NCBI GenBank assembly: GCA_035079385.1
Contig: JAVHKY010000056.1
Location: 4,774,001-4,838,000, forward strand
From: Aspidiotus rigidus
Lineage: Eukaryota; Arthropoda; Insecta; Hemiptera; Diaspididae
Reading direction: 5' to 3'
DNA: 64,000 bases
Shown piece by piece: positions 31,500-42,697 of this stretch. Within the stretch, counting starts at the first letter, position 1. Each line of letters begins with the position of its first letter. The notes under the pieces are model-generated. The model saw only the letters and a list, made by a program, of their open reading frames with translations. It was not told where the DNA came from and did no database searches. Made by a program: the position numbers and the translations under genes.

Positions 31500-32286
31500 C
31501 ATATTTTTTACCTTCTTCGAGTAAATATGGATAAATTTCGATGCATCATTCTATTATTTTGAGATTTGAGTTTTCTCATTATCTGTAGTTGAAAATGACG
31601 TCTTCTTGTACGAGTTTGTAGTCAACATGTCGCAAATTTATTTATCGAACCATATAATTTATTTAGTCATGCAATTTTTGTGATGAACTCAACATTATTT
31701 TATATTGTGATTTCTTAGATGTCACTACAGAGTGATCTAAATTTGGCGAAAGCCAAATTAGACGAGACCATATAAGTATCGAAATTACCGCAGAAAATGT
31801 AATTCCCTACTGGTTACGAAACGCTAAGTACTTGAATTTATACGAGAAATGGTTAATAACTTTACAGTATCAACTAGCTCCTGCTGCGAGCATTATTATT
31901 TTGTAATAGAATACATTCAGGAAACGATTATTGAAAGGCGGTCAAGGCTTCAGTAAACATTTACTCTAGTGCTTTTTCGGAACGAATAAGTCATGATGGA
32001 AAACCACAGCCTGTCAACTTATCAAAGGAAGAGTGGATAGCTTTTTTTGAGGATGTGTGTCTATGATGAGATAGAACAGTCGATAATAAAAGAGGTGCTA
32101 AAATACCCATTACTCGCCAAGACTATGGTGAGTGATATCTTCTATCAATACAAATACTGTAGTGACATCTTACAATGTTCTGATACTTAAACATTGATTT
32201 CTGTTCCAGCAACGCGATTCAAAAAATCAAACACTTTTACGTTTTATATGCTGATGACCTGAATATTGACCTGGATCAAAGAACAG
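31500..32286. other. Gene-free stretch
   Basis: AT-rich, with no ORF, repeat or RNA recognised. Confidence 0.5.
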
Positions 32287-32641
32287 CCCGATAAACCAAA
32301 TCGACCATCACTAAGTAAATGGTCGATATTGCGGTTGGTTTTTAGTCCTACGACTGAAAAGAGACCAAATATTATATGGAACCATCAGAAAGTGGTTGAT
32401 TTTTAGTAAATTTTTGAGATAATCCACTGAATTTTGCCTATTCATTTCAGTTGATTGTTGGTCTGATATTATTCTTACTAAATTTTGACCATAATTTTTG
32501 GTTATTTTTGATCACTATGCGGAATACACATTTCGACCCATTTTTGGTCGTGATATTGTCAATACAGAATGAAATTTTTCCTCGTTTCTTAGTCTAAAAT
32601 TGATATTGTATTTATTACTCAATTTTGACTAAGATTTTCAG

Positions 32642-32943
32642 CAGGGCTTGCGACCGAAATTTTTTTAACGATTAACGGTTATCGGTCAAAATGATCCTCC
32701 CAATTTTTTCGGTTATCGGTTATCGGTCAAGCTGTATTTTGACCAATAACTGTTAAATGTTGAAAAATATTTCGGTCGAAGTCCTAAAATTTTCGGTTAA
32801 CGTTGTTAGAAGACCTAGAATTTTCGGTCAAATAATAAGTTATAACCGAAAAAATAACGGTTAACGGTCAATCGGTCAAAATTGATATTTTCATTTCGGT
32901 TATAACAGTTAACCGAAAAATAACTGTTATTGTGCAAGCCCTG
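32642..32943. mobile_element. hAT-like MITE rich in CGGTTA/TAACCG
   Basis: 302 bp with termini CAGGGCTTGC and GCAAGCCCTG, flanked by ATTTTCAG (32634-32641) and ATTTCCAG (32944-32951), an 8-bp target duplication with one change. The CAGGG end and 8-bp duplication are hAT hallmarks. The interior repeats CGGTTA/TAACCG many times in both orientations and can fold extensively. Confidence 0.85.
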
Positions 32944-32999
32944 ATTTCCAGTCAATTTCTTTGAAATGAATCAATTGTCATATTGCTAGCAAACTCGCA

Positions 33000-33850
33000 G
33001 ATAAATAAAGATAAGTATTTAAAATAAAATCTAAAATAAAATTTGAAATTTAGATAAAAGTATTAGATTTATATATTCAAGTTAAAGAATTCCGTCAGGA
33101 TTAATTACTAAATATAATTTTTTAAATTTAATTTTATATCAATTTAATTTTTTGAAATTAAATCATAAATTTATTTTAAAAGCTTATAATAATATATAAT
33201 ATTATTTTGAAAAAATAAAGATCTTATTTAAATTTTCTTGATATAGTTTATTTAATTAAAATCATCAATTTTGTCTTTTAGAATTATTTATTTGATAAAA
33301 ATATTCAAGTATATTCATTTCTAATAATTTATATAAAAATCATTATAAAAAAAGTAAACAAATGCAAACTAAATAATTTTTTATATCTCATTTAATTTAT
33401 TTAATGAATATATTTGATCCTTTAAATAAGAATTGATAAAAATTATTTAATAACTTCAATGATTTTAAATAATATTTAAAACTAGAATAATATATTCATT
33501 TTTTTGTTCAATTTTACATTGAATTAATAGAAAATTATTAGGTTTATTTATGACAAATACAAAAAATAATTATTGAAGAATCATTTTTTTTGAAATTAAT
33601 TTAAATAATAAATTAATATGAATTAAATTGATAAAGAATAGTAATAATTATTATTATCATTAATATATCAATTAAATTATAATAATTAAATTTAAATAAA
33701 TAAATAATAATATATTTAGATTCATTTTAAGAAATTATTTAAATTAATTGATTCAATGTGAATTGATATGAATCCATGATAAAGTCCACAAATTTCTGAA
33801 CATTGTCCATAAATAATTGAAGGTATAATGATTAATATTGTAATTTTAGA
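33000..33850 (-). pseudogene. Nuclear mitochondrial DNA insertion (NUMT) with cox2 3' end
   Basis: An about 850-bp block markedly more AT-rich than its surroundings. On the - strand 33843-33716 encodes the end of cytochrome oxidase subunit 2: [16 protein letters not shown] (CuA ligands Cys, Cys, His and Glu in place), then [20 protein letters not shown]. With the invertebrate mitochondrial code TGA is Trp, giving the usual ...FLKWI end, which proves mitochondrial origin. The rest of cox2 is missing. Boundaries are estimated from composition and from the host repeat resuming near 33850. No other mitochondrial protein gene was recognised. Confidence 0.88.
33400..33473 (-). tRNA. Possible mitochondrial tRNA-Lys(UUU) remnant in the NUMT
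   Basis: Downstream of cox2 on the same strand, CATTGAA...TTAAATG could form an acceptor stem with one mismatch, and ATTCT-TATTTAA-AGGAT an anticodon arm with anticodon TTT. trnK after cox2 is the ancestral insect order. The base before the anticodon is A instead of T, and the D- and T-arms are weak in this AT-rich DNA. Confidence 0.25.
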
Positions 33851-34303
33851 CCAAAATCGCCCTCCTCTCAATCTAATCCTGCTAACAAGAATTGCTATCT
33901 TCATTCTTTATTCTCTCACTTGAGGAAGGCTTATATATAGACTGCGGTTTTTCTTGTCGAAAATAGTGGTCTATTAGTATCACCTAACTATAGATCGTTT
34001 TATGGCGTCTCTATTGCCCAAACTTGATTATTCTGCTTTGTCAAAAGTGGTCTATTTGTAGTGGTCTGTTAATATCACTTGAATATAGGCTACAACAGAC
34101 TATTTTAATATCATCTACATTGTCTAGAAATCGACCAATCTTTTTCGTCAGAAGAATTCTAATTATGGTGATCTGTTGACACTTATTGAATATTGACTAT
34201 GAGAAACTATTTTATATCGTGAGGGTTCCCTAGAAATCGACTGTTTTTTTGGTCAAAAATGGTCAAAATGTAGTCAATTGCAGAGGAAGTATGGACAATG
34301 ACT

Positions 34304-34557
34304 GAGGATATTTGACTATATACCTCTCATGGACTGAGCTAAGACGACGTTTACCCGTGGAAAGATATGATGAGAAAATAAGATGCGGAGGACTCAACAT
34401 AGACGACGCGGTTGATTGCGGAGGGAGGAGAAGCTGTTACTCCTCCGCGCACTCACCCGCGCTGCCTTCCACACGCTATACATGTTTCCACGCTCGTTTA
34501 ACATTGCGGTATATGGACGAAGCTCAGTCCATAAGTGGTATATAGTCAAGCTGAGGA
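34304..34557. mobile_element. Hairpin MITE inside the 2.5-kb TIR element
   Basis: The arms (about 34304-34341 and 34521-34557) pair with few mismatches: GACTATATACC...ATGGACTGAGCT against AGCTCAGTCCATAAGTGGTATATAGTC. The interior of about 180 bp is GC-richer than the host element. Its 77-codon ORF has no recognisable motif. Confidence 0.6.
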
Positions 34558-34779
34558 TAGACCATTTTATAGTACCTAGATCGACTAATTTTTTCATTCA
34601 AAATTTTGTCCAAGTTGGTTTGAATGTGGTCTACATACGGTAGGGAAGAGCGGAAGTAAATCGACCGAAAAAGTTGGTCTATTATTAGTCACTCATCAGA
34701 GCGCCCGCTCAGTCTATTTTTGGTCAACATCTACTCAAAATCAACTGAGATATTTGGTCGATCTGGTTTATCGGGAGAG

Positions 34780-36105
34780 TATGATACGACTGAACAGATG
34801 AAAGAAGTATGTGAACGTCGTCATAATTGTGATTTCCCATTAATACAAATACGGAAATTTAAACTTGTAAACGTCATCATAAGTAATTCAAAATTGTAAG
34901 TTCATTATATATCCCATTGAGACAAATACGATTTCGACTTTCTTAGATATGTGATTCTTTTACTACTAGAGTGAAAAACCTTCTTTATCCGTTAAATCAA
35001 AAAAATACGTAGGCTACATAAACGCTATTTTTTTCCAAATTGAAGGAATAAAGAAGAACTTCAGAAAGTAAGGATTGTGAGAACAGGTGAAGGTATAGAT
35101 GGGGCAATGTTTATTTTAAGCTTCAACATAGATACATTCCAAATGTTTCACTTTAAATATAACAATGATATCAGTAGTATACCCATATTGATGTATGTTC
35201 TGGGAGTTATAGATTTCTAAACTTTTCACCTAATTTTCTTCACTTTTAAAAATTCCTGGAAATTGACTCACCAATTTTTGCTGTTTTCAGAAGAAAAATG
35301 CATCATTTTCCCCTTATTTTCTGTCGTCATTTTACAAAATTGTATCCATTTTGCATCAAATCCCATCAAAACTAGTCAAAATATATCACATTTTTCTTCA
35401 ATCACGGTGACGAGTAATGCTGCCTAACTCGCACATTAAAGATTCAACAAGGCGAACAGTTGAGTATTATGAAAAAAATAATTATTTTCAATTGAATTTT
35501 GGTGATTCATTGTTATTCCTAGGTTTCCAAGTCATATCAAAGCTCACCAACATGTCTCTATTTTTTAGCTCAATATTCAAAAATATTGAAATTATTTTTA
35601 ATAAAAATGGAGAAAATCGCATTGACTTCCTTTTTATTAATTTATTTTATTCCCCATAGATGGAAAATCTTATGAATGAGGACAACAAAACCTTTGAAAA
35701 TATTCTAAAAAATACAAACAATTTCTTTTGGAACTTGTGACGATGGAACCAGTGAAATCAATAATACACGTAGTTTACACAATAAGCATGTACAGATTTA
35801 GTATTATAAACAATGTAAGTAATAAACGAAAAGAGTTGTTGCGACCAATATCAATCTTTTTCAGTGCTTTCGCGCCGCGCGTAGTTTTCCCGTATCGTAA
35901 TCAACAGCAAACCCAAAAATAATCATCACAGAACTCTTAAGTTTCATAAACACGGGAGAATACTTTTTCCCGTTTTACCAAACGATTTTAACTCATTCTT
36001 CAACTGAAATAAATGATATTTTTATTTAAATTAATATCTAGTTCATTAATTTACTAGAAGTTTTACAATGGGCAAGGGGCAGACTGGGTATAAAAAAAAA
36101 AGTTA
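34780..36105. other. Gene-free stretch holding a dispersed repeat copy
   Basis: AT-rich. Contains the 250-bp repeat at 35167-35420. No supported gene was seen. Confidence 0.5.
35167..35420. repeat. Dispersed 250-bp repeat, copy 2
   Basis: Direct-orientation match of 24817-25063, with small insertions (for example ATTGATGT near 35187). Confidence 0.8.
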
Positions 36106-36110
36106 GGTAA

Positions 36111-36546
36111 CTGTGAGATACCCTCTCGAATCCGTTATGTCACTCCCTCTTTTGAATCATTCAACCAATGAGCAAGAAAGGACAGGTAAAGTTTGCACAC
36201 GACACCTTGCATTCAAGCGAGTCCCCCTCATTCTGTTAGTTATTAACATTGAGCGAGAATACCTTTAGCGCTTCAAGGTACCTACCTACTGATACCAAAA
36301 AGGAAAGGGAAAGATCGCAATCTTCCAGTTGTAACTTCTTGACCCTTGACTATTCAGATGTATTGATAATAAGATACAAAGACACATATACATTTTCACA
36401 TTGTGTAAACAAGCATTGTTGGAGTGCCAGGTACCTGTGAAATGCCCTCTCCAATCCTTAGAGTCACTCCCTCTTTTGAATCATTCCACCAATAAGCAAG
36501 AAAGGACAGGTAAAGTTTGCGCACGTCACCTTGTATTCAAGCGAGT
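36111..36546. repeat. Duplicated 112-bp block (36111-36222 and 36435-36546)
   Basis: Both copies read CTGTGA.AT.CCCTCT...TCACTCCCTCTTTTGAATCA...GCAAGAAAGGACAGG...CACCTTG.ATTCAAGCGAGT. About 90 percent alike by eye and in the same orientation. Non-coding. Confidence 0.75.
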
Positions 36547-36754
36547 GCATAATGGTTCGCTCAATCCCAACCAGGAGGTTAGTAAGTTTAGTGCACACGT
36601 AGAAAGTGGACGTGTTTACTTTTTCCGCTCGGTTTTTCCTTTTGCATGACTTTGCATGACGGGGTTTTTTGAAATTATTTTTTGCATGTTTCTTATGTGT
36701 ACCGGTATACAGTTATGTTGCTTGAACTAATCATGCTGGGATTCTAACACTAAT

Positions 36755-37470
36755 ATTCTAATTAAAATGTGTATTTTCTTTCAGCCGAAATTATTTTTAG
36801 GGCTTATCTTTCCAGCCTTTTGAATTTTGATAGGATATTTTTTCATTTCAAATAAAAATTTAAATTGAGACGAACGTCATTTTGTAGCGGCCGTTCCATT
36901 CGGTAGTAATACTGGTGGCACGACAACTCCAAATTTTGACAAATGGTGTTGTTCATTTTTGTTCACGGTATTATAGGTGGATTGCAGGAAGTACATTGAG
37001 CGCATGATGCGGATATCTCTGCGTGCGATGATATTGTGCTACCATCAATCGCATTTAATTCTAATTTAAAAATGTACTTTCTTTCAGCCAAAATTATTTT
37101 TAGGGCTTGATTACACCACCCGTCATTCCGGAGTAGCCGTTGCAATCTGAAATATGGGTGTGTAAGTCGACGACTCCTGTTTGGACGACCGGTACTGGTC
37201 AATTGCGACCTCTTTTCTTTTGGCTCAAATCAATTTACTAATGTTTCCTATTTCAGATCGAAATTGATATAGAAACCATCGTCATTTTGTAGCGGCCGTT
37301 CCATTCTGTGAAACACGGGTGGCACGACAACTCCAAATTTTGACTAGAGGTGTTGTTCATTTTTGGTTCGCGCTATTACTCTACAATTTATATGATGGTT
37401 AGGTCTTACAGGAAGTGCATTGAGCGCATAGTGCGGATTAGCCGCACGCTCGCGCGATGATATTGTGCTT
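36755..37470. repeat. Tandem repeat with a period near 405 bp
   Basis: 36875-37040 and 37280-37469 share CGTCATTTTGTAGCGGCCGT, GGCACGACAACTCCAAATTT and GATGATATTGTGCT in order. TTTCTTTCAGCC.AAATTATT precedes each near 36777 and 37078. The unit is GC-richer than its surroundings. No ORF explains the conservation; an unclassified repeat. Confidence 0.65.
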
Positions 37471-38430
37471 TTCGATTATTCAGGGCACCCACGATCGGAT
37501 AAGCTCACGGTGGGGCGCAGGATGAGTTAACTCAGTTTACTTGACTCCGCCAATGAAGAGGCAACCATCTGAGGTTGTAACTGAGGCGTTGTAGACGTAA
37601 ACAGTCTTCGTAATTCGTGGCGGACTGACGTGGGTGCCTGCGCCTTCTCTCAATTTTCAGACGTAGGTACAGCACACCACATTCGGATATACCTCGCTGG
37701 GATTTTATCTTCATTAGCCGGGGTTGACCGTTGTGGTAGTGCACAGTCTTCTATGCATAGGGAATTCCTTTTTTTTTTTTTTGTCTTTAGAGTAGGACTA
37801 GGATCTTTAGTGTCTTGGGATGCATTGGAGCCACCTCCACGTGGTGCGTCCTGGGCAACGGCAACAATTACTTTGTTGACGGCCAAGGCTCCTTAGAGTG
37901 ATAGCGCGAATTGAAAAATAATAGCATGAAAAATCCGATGAACTTCGGCAAAAAACAAAATGTTTCTTTATACCTAGTGTAATTTTGTGATTCTGCTCGG
38001 TAGGTTATTTTAGAGTTTTCAGGCTGGTCCTCGAGTTAAATATGCTCACCTTCGTTATTCATCGTATTATGAAAAATTAAGACCTGTATGACACTATTTC
38101 AGGGTCAGATAAGTGAATTAATTATCTGTTACTGATACAAAAAAGAGTGTTGAAATAGTAGTAATTTTGAAAGAGGATTTTAATAAGGGACAGAGTTGGA
38201 ATTTCAATAATTATTGCCGAGTATAAATTGAGATTGTTTGTAAATCTTTGTGAGAAGTAGTACTTCAGATTTTCTTTTCGACATTCTCATCTTTTCCTAA
38301 GTAAATTGACTAAAAATTCGACGATCCCTTGTTTGAGTTCTTGTAATAAGTGATTTTGTGGCCAAAATCCAGCCAAATATTATTTGGTTTTGTCCGATGA
38401 ATCTCTGCTTATTTCTTCCAGCAGCTCATA
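37471..38430. other. Gene-free stretch
   Basis: 37482-37491 and 37629-37638 form a short inverted pair (GGCACCCACG/CGTGGGTGCC), perhaps a small MITE but without a target duplication. The GC-richer 37500-37880 has overlapping ORFs on both strands with no recognisable motif. Confidence 0.4.
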
Positions 38431-38830
38431 AACGACGGCTTCCTTAACGAAGTTGAACGAGGAACGCAGGGAACCTGTTTTATGAATCATATGGGATTTG
38501 GTATTGAGAATTCAAGGAAACCTAGACCCAGATAAAGCTAGTATAAAGAAGGTTGAGACCTACTACATATAACTTAAGCCTAGTATAATATAGTTCGAGA
38601 GTCTTAAATTTTTCTCGAATCTACAGCTATATGTGATAGGAGGGGGACTTTGAAAAATTTCGACTATCGCGCTATGTATGATAGAAAGGGGACTTATGAA
38701 AAATTTTTCCGAGTCCCTCTCCTATCATATATGGCTCGAGAGTCGACATTTTTCCAAGTTTTTTGTTGGACGGCGCACGGCAAATTTCCCCAAAAGACCC
38801 CCATAGAACAGGTTCCCTGTCAAAAATTGA
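38431..38830 (+). mobile_element. Satellite-carrying TIR element, copy A
   Basis: The left module (38431-38525) runs AACGACGGCTTCC, TTAACGAAGTTGAACGAGG, AACGCAGGGAACCTGTTTTATG, then ATTTGGTATTGAGAATTCAAGG. The middle has short TAGTATAA repeats and about 45-bp satellite units (AGCTATATATGATAGGAG...GACTTGGAAAAATTTCGAC) in both orientations. The right module (38765-38825) is GGACGGCGCACGGCAAATTT, then ATAGAACAGGTTCCCTGT. CAGGGAACCTGTTTTATG and CATAGAACAGGTTCCCTG are inverted termini with one mismatch. The family is non-coding. Confidence 0.75.
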
Positions 38831-40103
38831 ATCTAAACATGATACCTGCAGAGAATCATTAGTAGAGATGTACATTTTCGGCCAAAAAAAAAGAGATATC
38901 GGCATTTAAAATCAAACATTTCGGCATTATTCGGCAAAAACAAATTTTAATTCATGATGCTACAAATTTTAAGATTTGAAAAGAAAAATTACAAAAATCG
39001 CTTGTTAAACAATACTATTAAATGTTTTTCAATGTTATCCTGCTACCTAGTATAATTTTTGGCTACTATCAGATAAACGACCTCCAGTATTTACTGGCCC
39101 ATTGTTTTATCATAAACTCCGTTAGGTCACTGATTTCACGAGTAATGTTGCACTATAGGTATGTACTTCGGATTGATTATTAGAACTCTATTTATGATTC
39201 ATGAATCACAAAAGTATGAATTGTATTCTATTTTCGTATGAAGATTACTATTTCGGCATTATTCAGCATTTATCTCATTTTCGACATGTATCCCCTTTCG
39301 GCAATTTTCGGTAAAATTAAAATTCTTTTCCAGCCTTCTACTACCCTAGTTCGTGCTTATCATTCCTTTTTTTCTCATCTGCCCTCAAACAAATTCGTTC
39401 GGCAAATGCCAGCAAATCTCATCTCTAATCATTAGTTATACCCTTTTAATTCCATATTTTGTTGTGAGCTTGCGTAAGTGTGTCAGCAACCTGTATGTAT
39501 AAAATTATACATTCCTTTTGGAGAAAATGGACATAATACCTCTTTTCAATTCTGGAGATAATACGGTGTAATGTCCCTCCCTATTGGTGCTACTTCATGC
39601 AGTATATTGTATTAGGTTGTGTATACTACGTACTATACTGGGCTAATACTAAGTCCAAGCCTCCTGGAACTGATTAGAAATGTTGACTTCCCACCCCTCT
39701 ATGCAATATTATACTAGCCGTATTATACTGGCTCTCTTCTCCCCCTATTCGACCCCCCCCACCCCCAAAAAAAAGCTAATAGCTTAATATATAGTATACT
39801 AGGCCTATACTAACAAACACCAAAAGAGAGGGTGGTTCCTCGCTGCTCTTGTAATTTTACAGGGAATCTGTTTTTCAAATGATTATTGGAAGAAGAGTTT
39901 CTGCATTCTTCCCGAAAATTGTGGTTTTGAGGACACGAGCTCTACCTCCCAGAATTGAAGAAATCTCAACTTTCGAAATATATTTGTCAGGCGGGGAACT
40001 TGAATGAATTCAGACCTTTGAGCTACTCGCAAAAATTCTGATAATCGAGCGACATAATAAGTCGCAAAGAGAACTGAATATCGACCCACGAGCTATGTTT
40101 ATG

Positions 40104-40193
40104 AGAGGGAAAGAACAAGAAAGAGGAATACTCCGACGAGTATGGATAGCCGTAACTTAAAGGAACGGATTCGTTTAATTAGAGGGAAAGAAC
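40104..40193 (+). mobile_element. 64-bp PLE micro-insertion with 13-bp target duplication
   Basis: AGAGGGAAAGAAC occurs at 40104-40116 and again at 40181-40193. The 64 bp between them end in ATGGATAGCCGTAACTTAAA... and GGAACGGATTCGTTTAATT, matching the terminal extension of PLE-1 (MDSRNLKERIRL codons) with two changes. Removing 40117-40193 restores a normal satellite unit (GAGGGAAAGAAC-TTGGAAAATTCCGACC). This is thus a true insertion consisting of almost nothing but the PLE 3' end. Confidence 0.82.
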
Positions 40194-40460
40194 TTGGAAA
40201 ATTCCGACCATCAAGGTATACATCTCAGAAAGGTAATAAAGACGCATCTAAGGGAGCGCGGAAAAATTTGAAGAGACTTTGAATTTTGACCTGAATATGA
40301 GGAGGAGAGGAACTTGGAACAATTCTATCCATTTAGCTGTACGTGGGAACGCGATGTGGAGGGGAGGATGATTTGAAGAAATGTCGACATTTGAGTTATC
40401 TACGTGTAAGAAAAGGGGGTACATGAAAAAATTTCGATTGTAAACGAGCTCCGAGTTTCT

Positions 40461-40501
40461 TTATTTATTTATTTATTCATTTTTTTTTTTTTTTTTTTTT
40501 T
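40461..40501. repeat. (TTTA)n and T-run
   Basis: Five TTTA units followed by about 22 T. Confidence 0.9.
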
Positions 40502-41363
40502 GGAGTCGAAACGTATCGAATTTGTGACTCCAAATTGAACGGATTCCAATGAGAGGGTTGGATGGGGTGGTAGTATAATGAAGACTTTTTGGGACCTCAC
40601 TCACTCCACATGTTCGCCCCCCTTCTTGGTCTAGTATACAATATTTCAAGCTAACAGTCAAAATAGAACCTCCTATCACATATAATTCGAAAGTGCCCGC
40701 TCCTATATGCATAGCTCAAAAGTGCAAATTTGTCCGTCCCTGACCATGACTAAGGAAAATAGGCCTGATATACAGAATAACTAGGCTTAATATACAGTAT
40801 ACTAGACGTATACTAACTAGCCTGAAACACCTATCATATATAGCTCGGAGGAAGAAATTTTTCCAAGTCCCCCTCCTATCACACGTAGCCCGGAGGTAGA
40901 AGTTTTTCCACGTCCTACGTCCTGCCTCCCGGCGCCCGTCATTTTTCTTCAAATTACCCTCCGATGAAACAAGTTCCCTGTTAAAAGTTGAAATATTTGC
41001 TCCATTCATGGAAAAACGTCGAATCATGTATTATGTTTCCGGGCGTTTGCAAAGAAATACAAAGTAAAGATATATCAATCTCGATTATATTGATAAAACG
41101 ATCTTGATTGCGTATTGATACATCGATTCTATACTCGGCAGCCGTAGTAGTAAATTTAGCCGTCATTATTGACCCATTATAAACGTGTATAAAACTTATG
41201 TAGTATAATGCATAATTATATTAAAACCTAGTACATATAAGTATAGTACACTGTGTGTTAAGCTAAAAAGCAGGCTCATTTGCTTTGCTCGGTCGCCTCC
41301 TTCTTAGTTTAGTATAAGTGTAGTATAATGTATGTTAGGCTTAGTATAATGAAGGCTCAAGGT

Positions 41364-41520
41364 CGAAATTTTAACAGGGAACCTGTTTTATGGGTTTATC
41401 TAGGTTTAGGCTTCCTTGAATTTTCAATACCAAATCCCATATGACTCATAAAACAGGTTCTCTGCGTTCCTCGTTTAACTTCGTTAAAGGAGCCGTCGTT
41501 TTTTTCAAGTCCCTGAAGTA
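41364..41520 (-). mobile_element. Satellite-carrying TIR element, internally deleted copy B
   Basis: Right terminus AACAGGGAACCTGTTTTATG (about 41372-41391) is followed directly by the left module in reverse (GGCTTCCTTGAATTTTCAAT...CATAAAACAGGTTCTCTGCG...TCGTTTAACTTCG...GCCGTCGTT). The satellite middle is gone, leaving about 150 bp. Confidence 0.7.
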
Positions 41521-42542
41521 GGTTAAAATTATTCATGACATCATAAAACGTCACGTTACATAGATTTCTAACTGAACTTCCAGCCCAAAGACATATTATA
41601 CGTATGTCAACACTTCAAGAATAGTCAGGCTATACCCGTTTCGTCTGCACAGATCTTAGAATATTTGATGACAATTCTGTCGGGAAGCCTGAAAATTTTT
41701 CTTTCTCGTGACAGCTATTAAATCATCTAACGAGACCTTAGTGAGTATTTTGCTACAAATTGCCGTTCTAAAAGATAATGGAACATTTCAATTTAAAAAT
41801 CAAAAACGCACAAACGTAACATATACCTAATAATAGTAAAAAACTCGCAAACGATCCCAAATAATTTTGAACATTACTGACTTTGAGCGCCCCCGAGGGT
41901 TCGTCGTTCATTGACTAGCGTAATTATGTAAAAACCAGTTTTTCATTTACGTATATTGCGAATTGTATAATCGATAAACGAACATCCTACTACGACAAAG
42001 GAAAGGAGGGTCAAATTCTTCGATTCAACAAGTACCAGGACTTTTCAAAGAAGCTAACATAAAGGGAAAAAGAACGACCACATTATTTTCAAATACGATT
42101 TTTTTTCACGTTGCTTCAAGCAGTACAGATTTAAGAATATTTTACAATCATAGAAATACACAGGAGATAATAATTATGTAGGAGAGAAAGAAATGGATAA
42201 AATATAATGATAAAGAAATAAAATGACGAAAAAATGGTAAATTTATAGTTGAAATTTTATTCGGAAACGACTTGTAAATAGTAAAATAATTGAACGATAT
42301 CAAAAAATAAAAAGGAATGTTCAATACACCTTTTTTTGCTAAGGAAAATAATAATTAGTAAACAAAAAAGGAGAGAAAAAGACGAATTTCAAATTTAATC
42401 TAAAACAAAAATCAACATTTAAAAAGTTTATCTAAGCAGAAAATTTAGATCGTAATTTTTTCTGCTTCTTGTTTTTGCACATCAATACCTACGATACAAC
42501 AGGGAGCTCGGTTTTTTAGTTAATGTTAACTCTACTAAAAAA

Positions 42543-42697
42543 ATATCGATACCGTAGAACTAATACCTCGTAAGCTACAAGAAAAAAAATCGAAATAACT
42601 GCTATTTTACACGTTTCTCATACTCCGCAATCTAAATAATTATGACAAAAAAAAACAATTTTTTGCGGCTTACGAGGTATTTCTACGGTATCGATAT
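42543..42697. mobile_element. Hairpin MITE family M1, copy 1
   Basis: The arms start ATATCGATACCGTAGAACTA and close with the complement of ATATCGATACCGTAGAAATA. The interior has CGAAATAACTGCTATTTTACACG and CATACTCCG. Copy 2 at 58326-58493 has the interior inverted relative to this one. Confidence 0.8.

Larger units (their letters stand above)
32287..34775. mobile_element. 2.5-kb TIR element with internal degenerate satellite and nested insertions
   Basis: The left terminus starts CCCGATAAACCAAATCGACC. The right terminus is its complement with one mismatch (ending GGTTTATCGGG at 34775). The interior consists of loosely repeated units of about 110-120 bp with GGTCTATTAGTATCAC...CTATAGA...ATTTTGGTC blocks on both sides (32340-32600 and 33900-34300). 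Nested within are a hAT-like MITE, a mitochondrial fragment and a hairpin MITE. No transposase is visible. A target duplication could not be settled. Confidence 0.7.
39856..40990. mobile_element. Compound satellite-carrying TIR elements (copy C and relatives)
   Basis: The stretch starts with an inverted right terminus (ACAGGGAATCTGTTTTTC at 39859) and ends with a right terminus in + orientation (GATGAAACAAGTTCCCTGTT, ending about 40985) preceded by the GC-rich module. Between them are many diverged 45-bp satellite units (39990-40440 and 40660-40920) and TAGTATACT-type repeats. It looks like two copies tail to tail; the exact borders are unclear. Confidence 0.6.

Noticed and set aside
33352..33369. 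AGTAAACAAATGCAAAC in the NUMT, matching the PLE-1 pLTR
   Set aside because: A 17-bp match in AT-rich DNA with unrelated flanks; probably chance.
37482..37638. CAGGGCACCCACG/CGTGGGTGCCTG ends suggesting a hAT MITE
   Set aside because: Only about 12 bp pair with one gap and no 8-bp target duplication flanks them.
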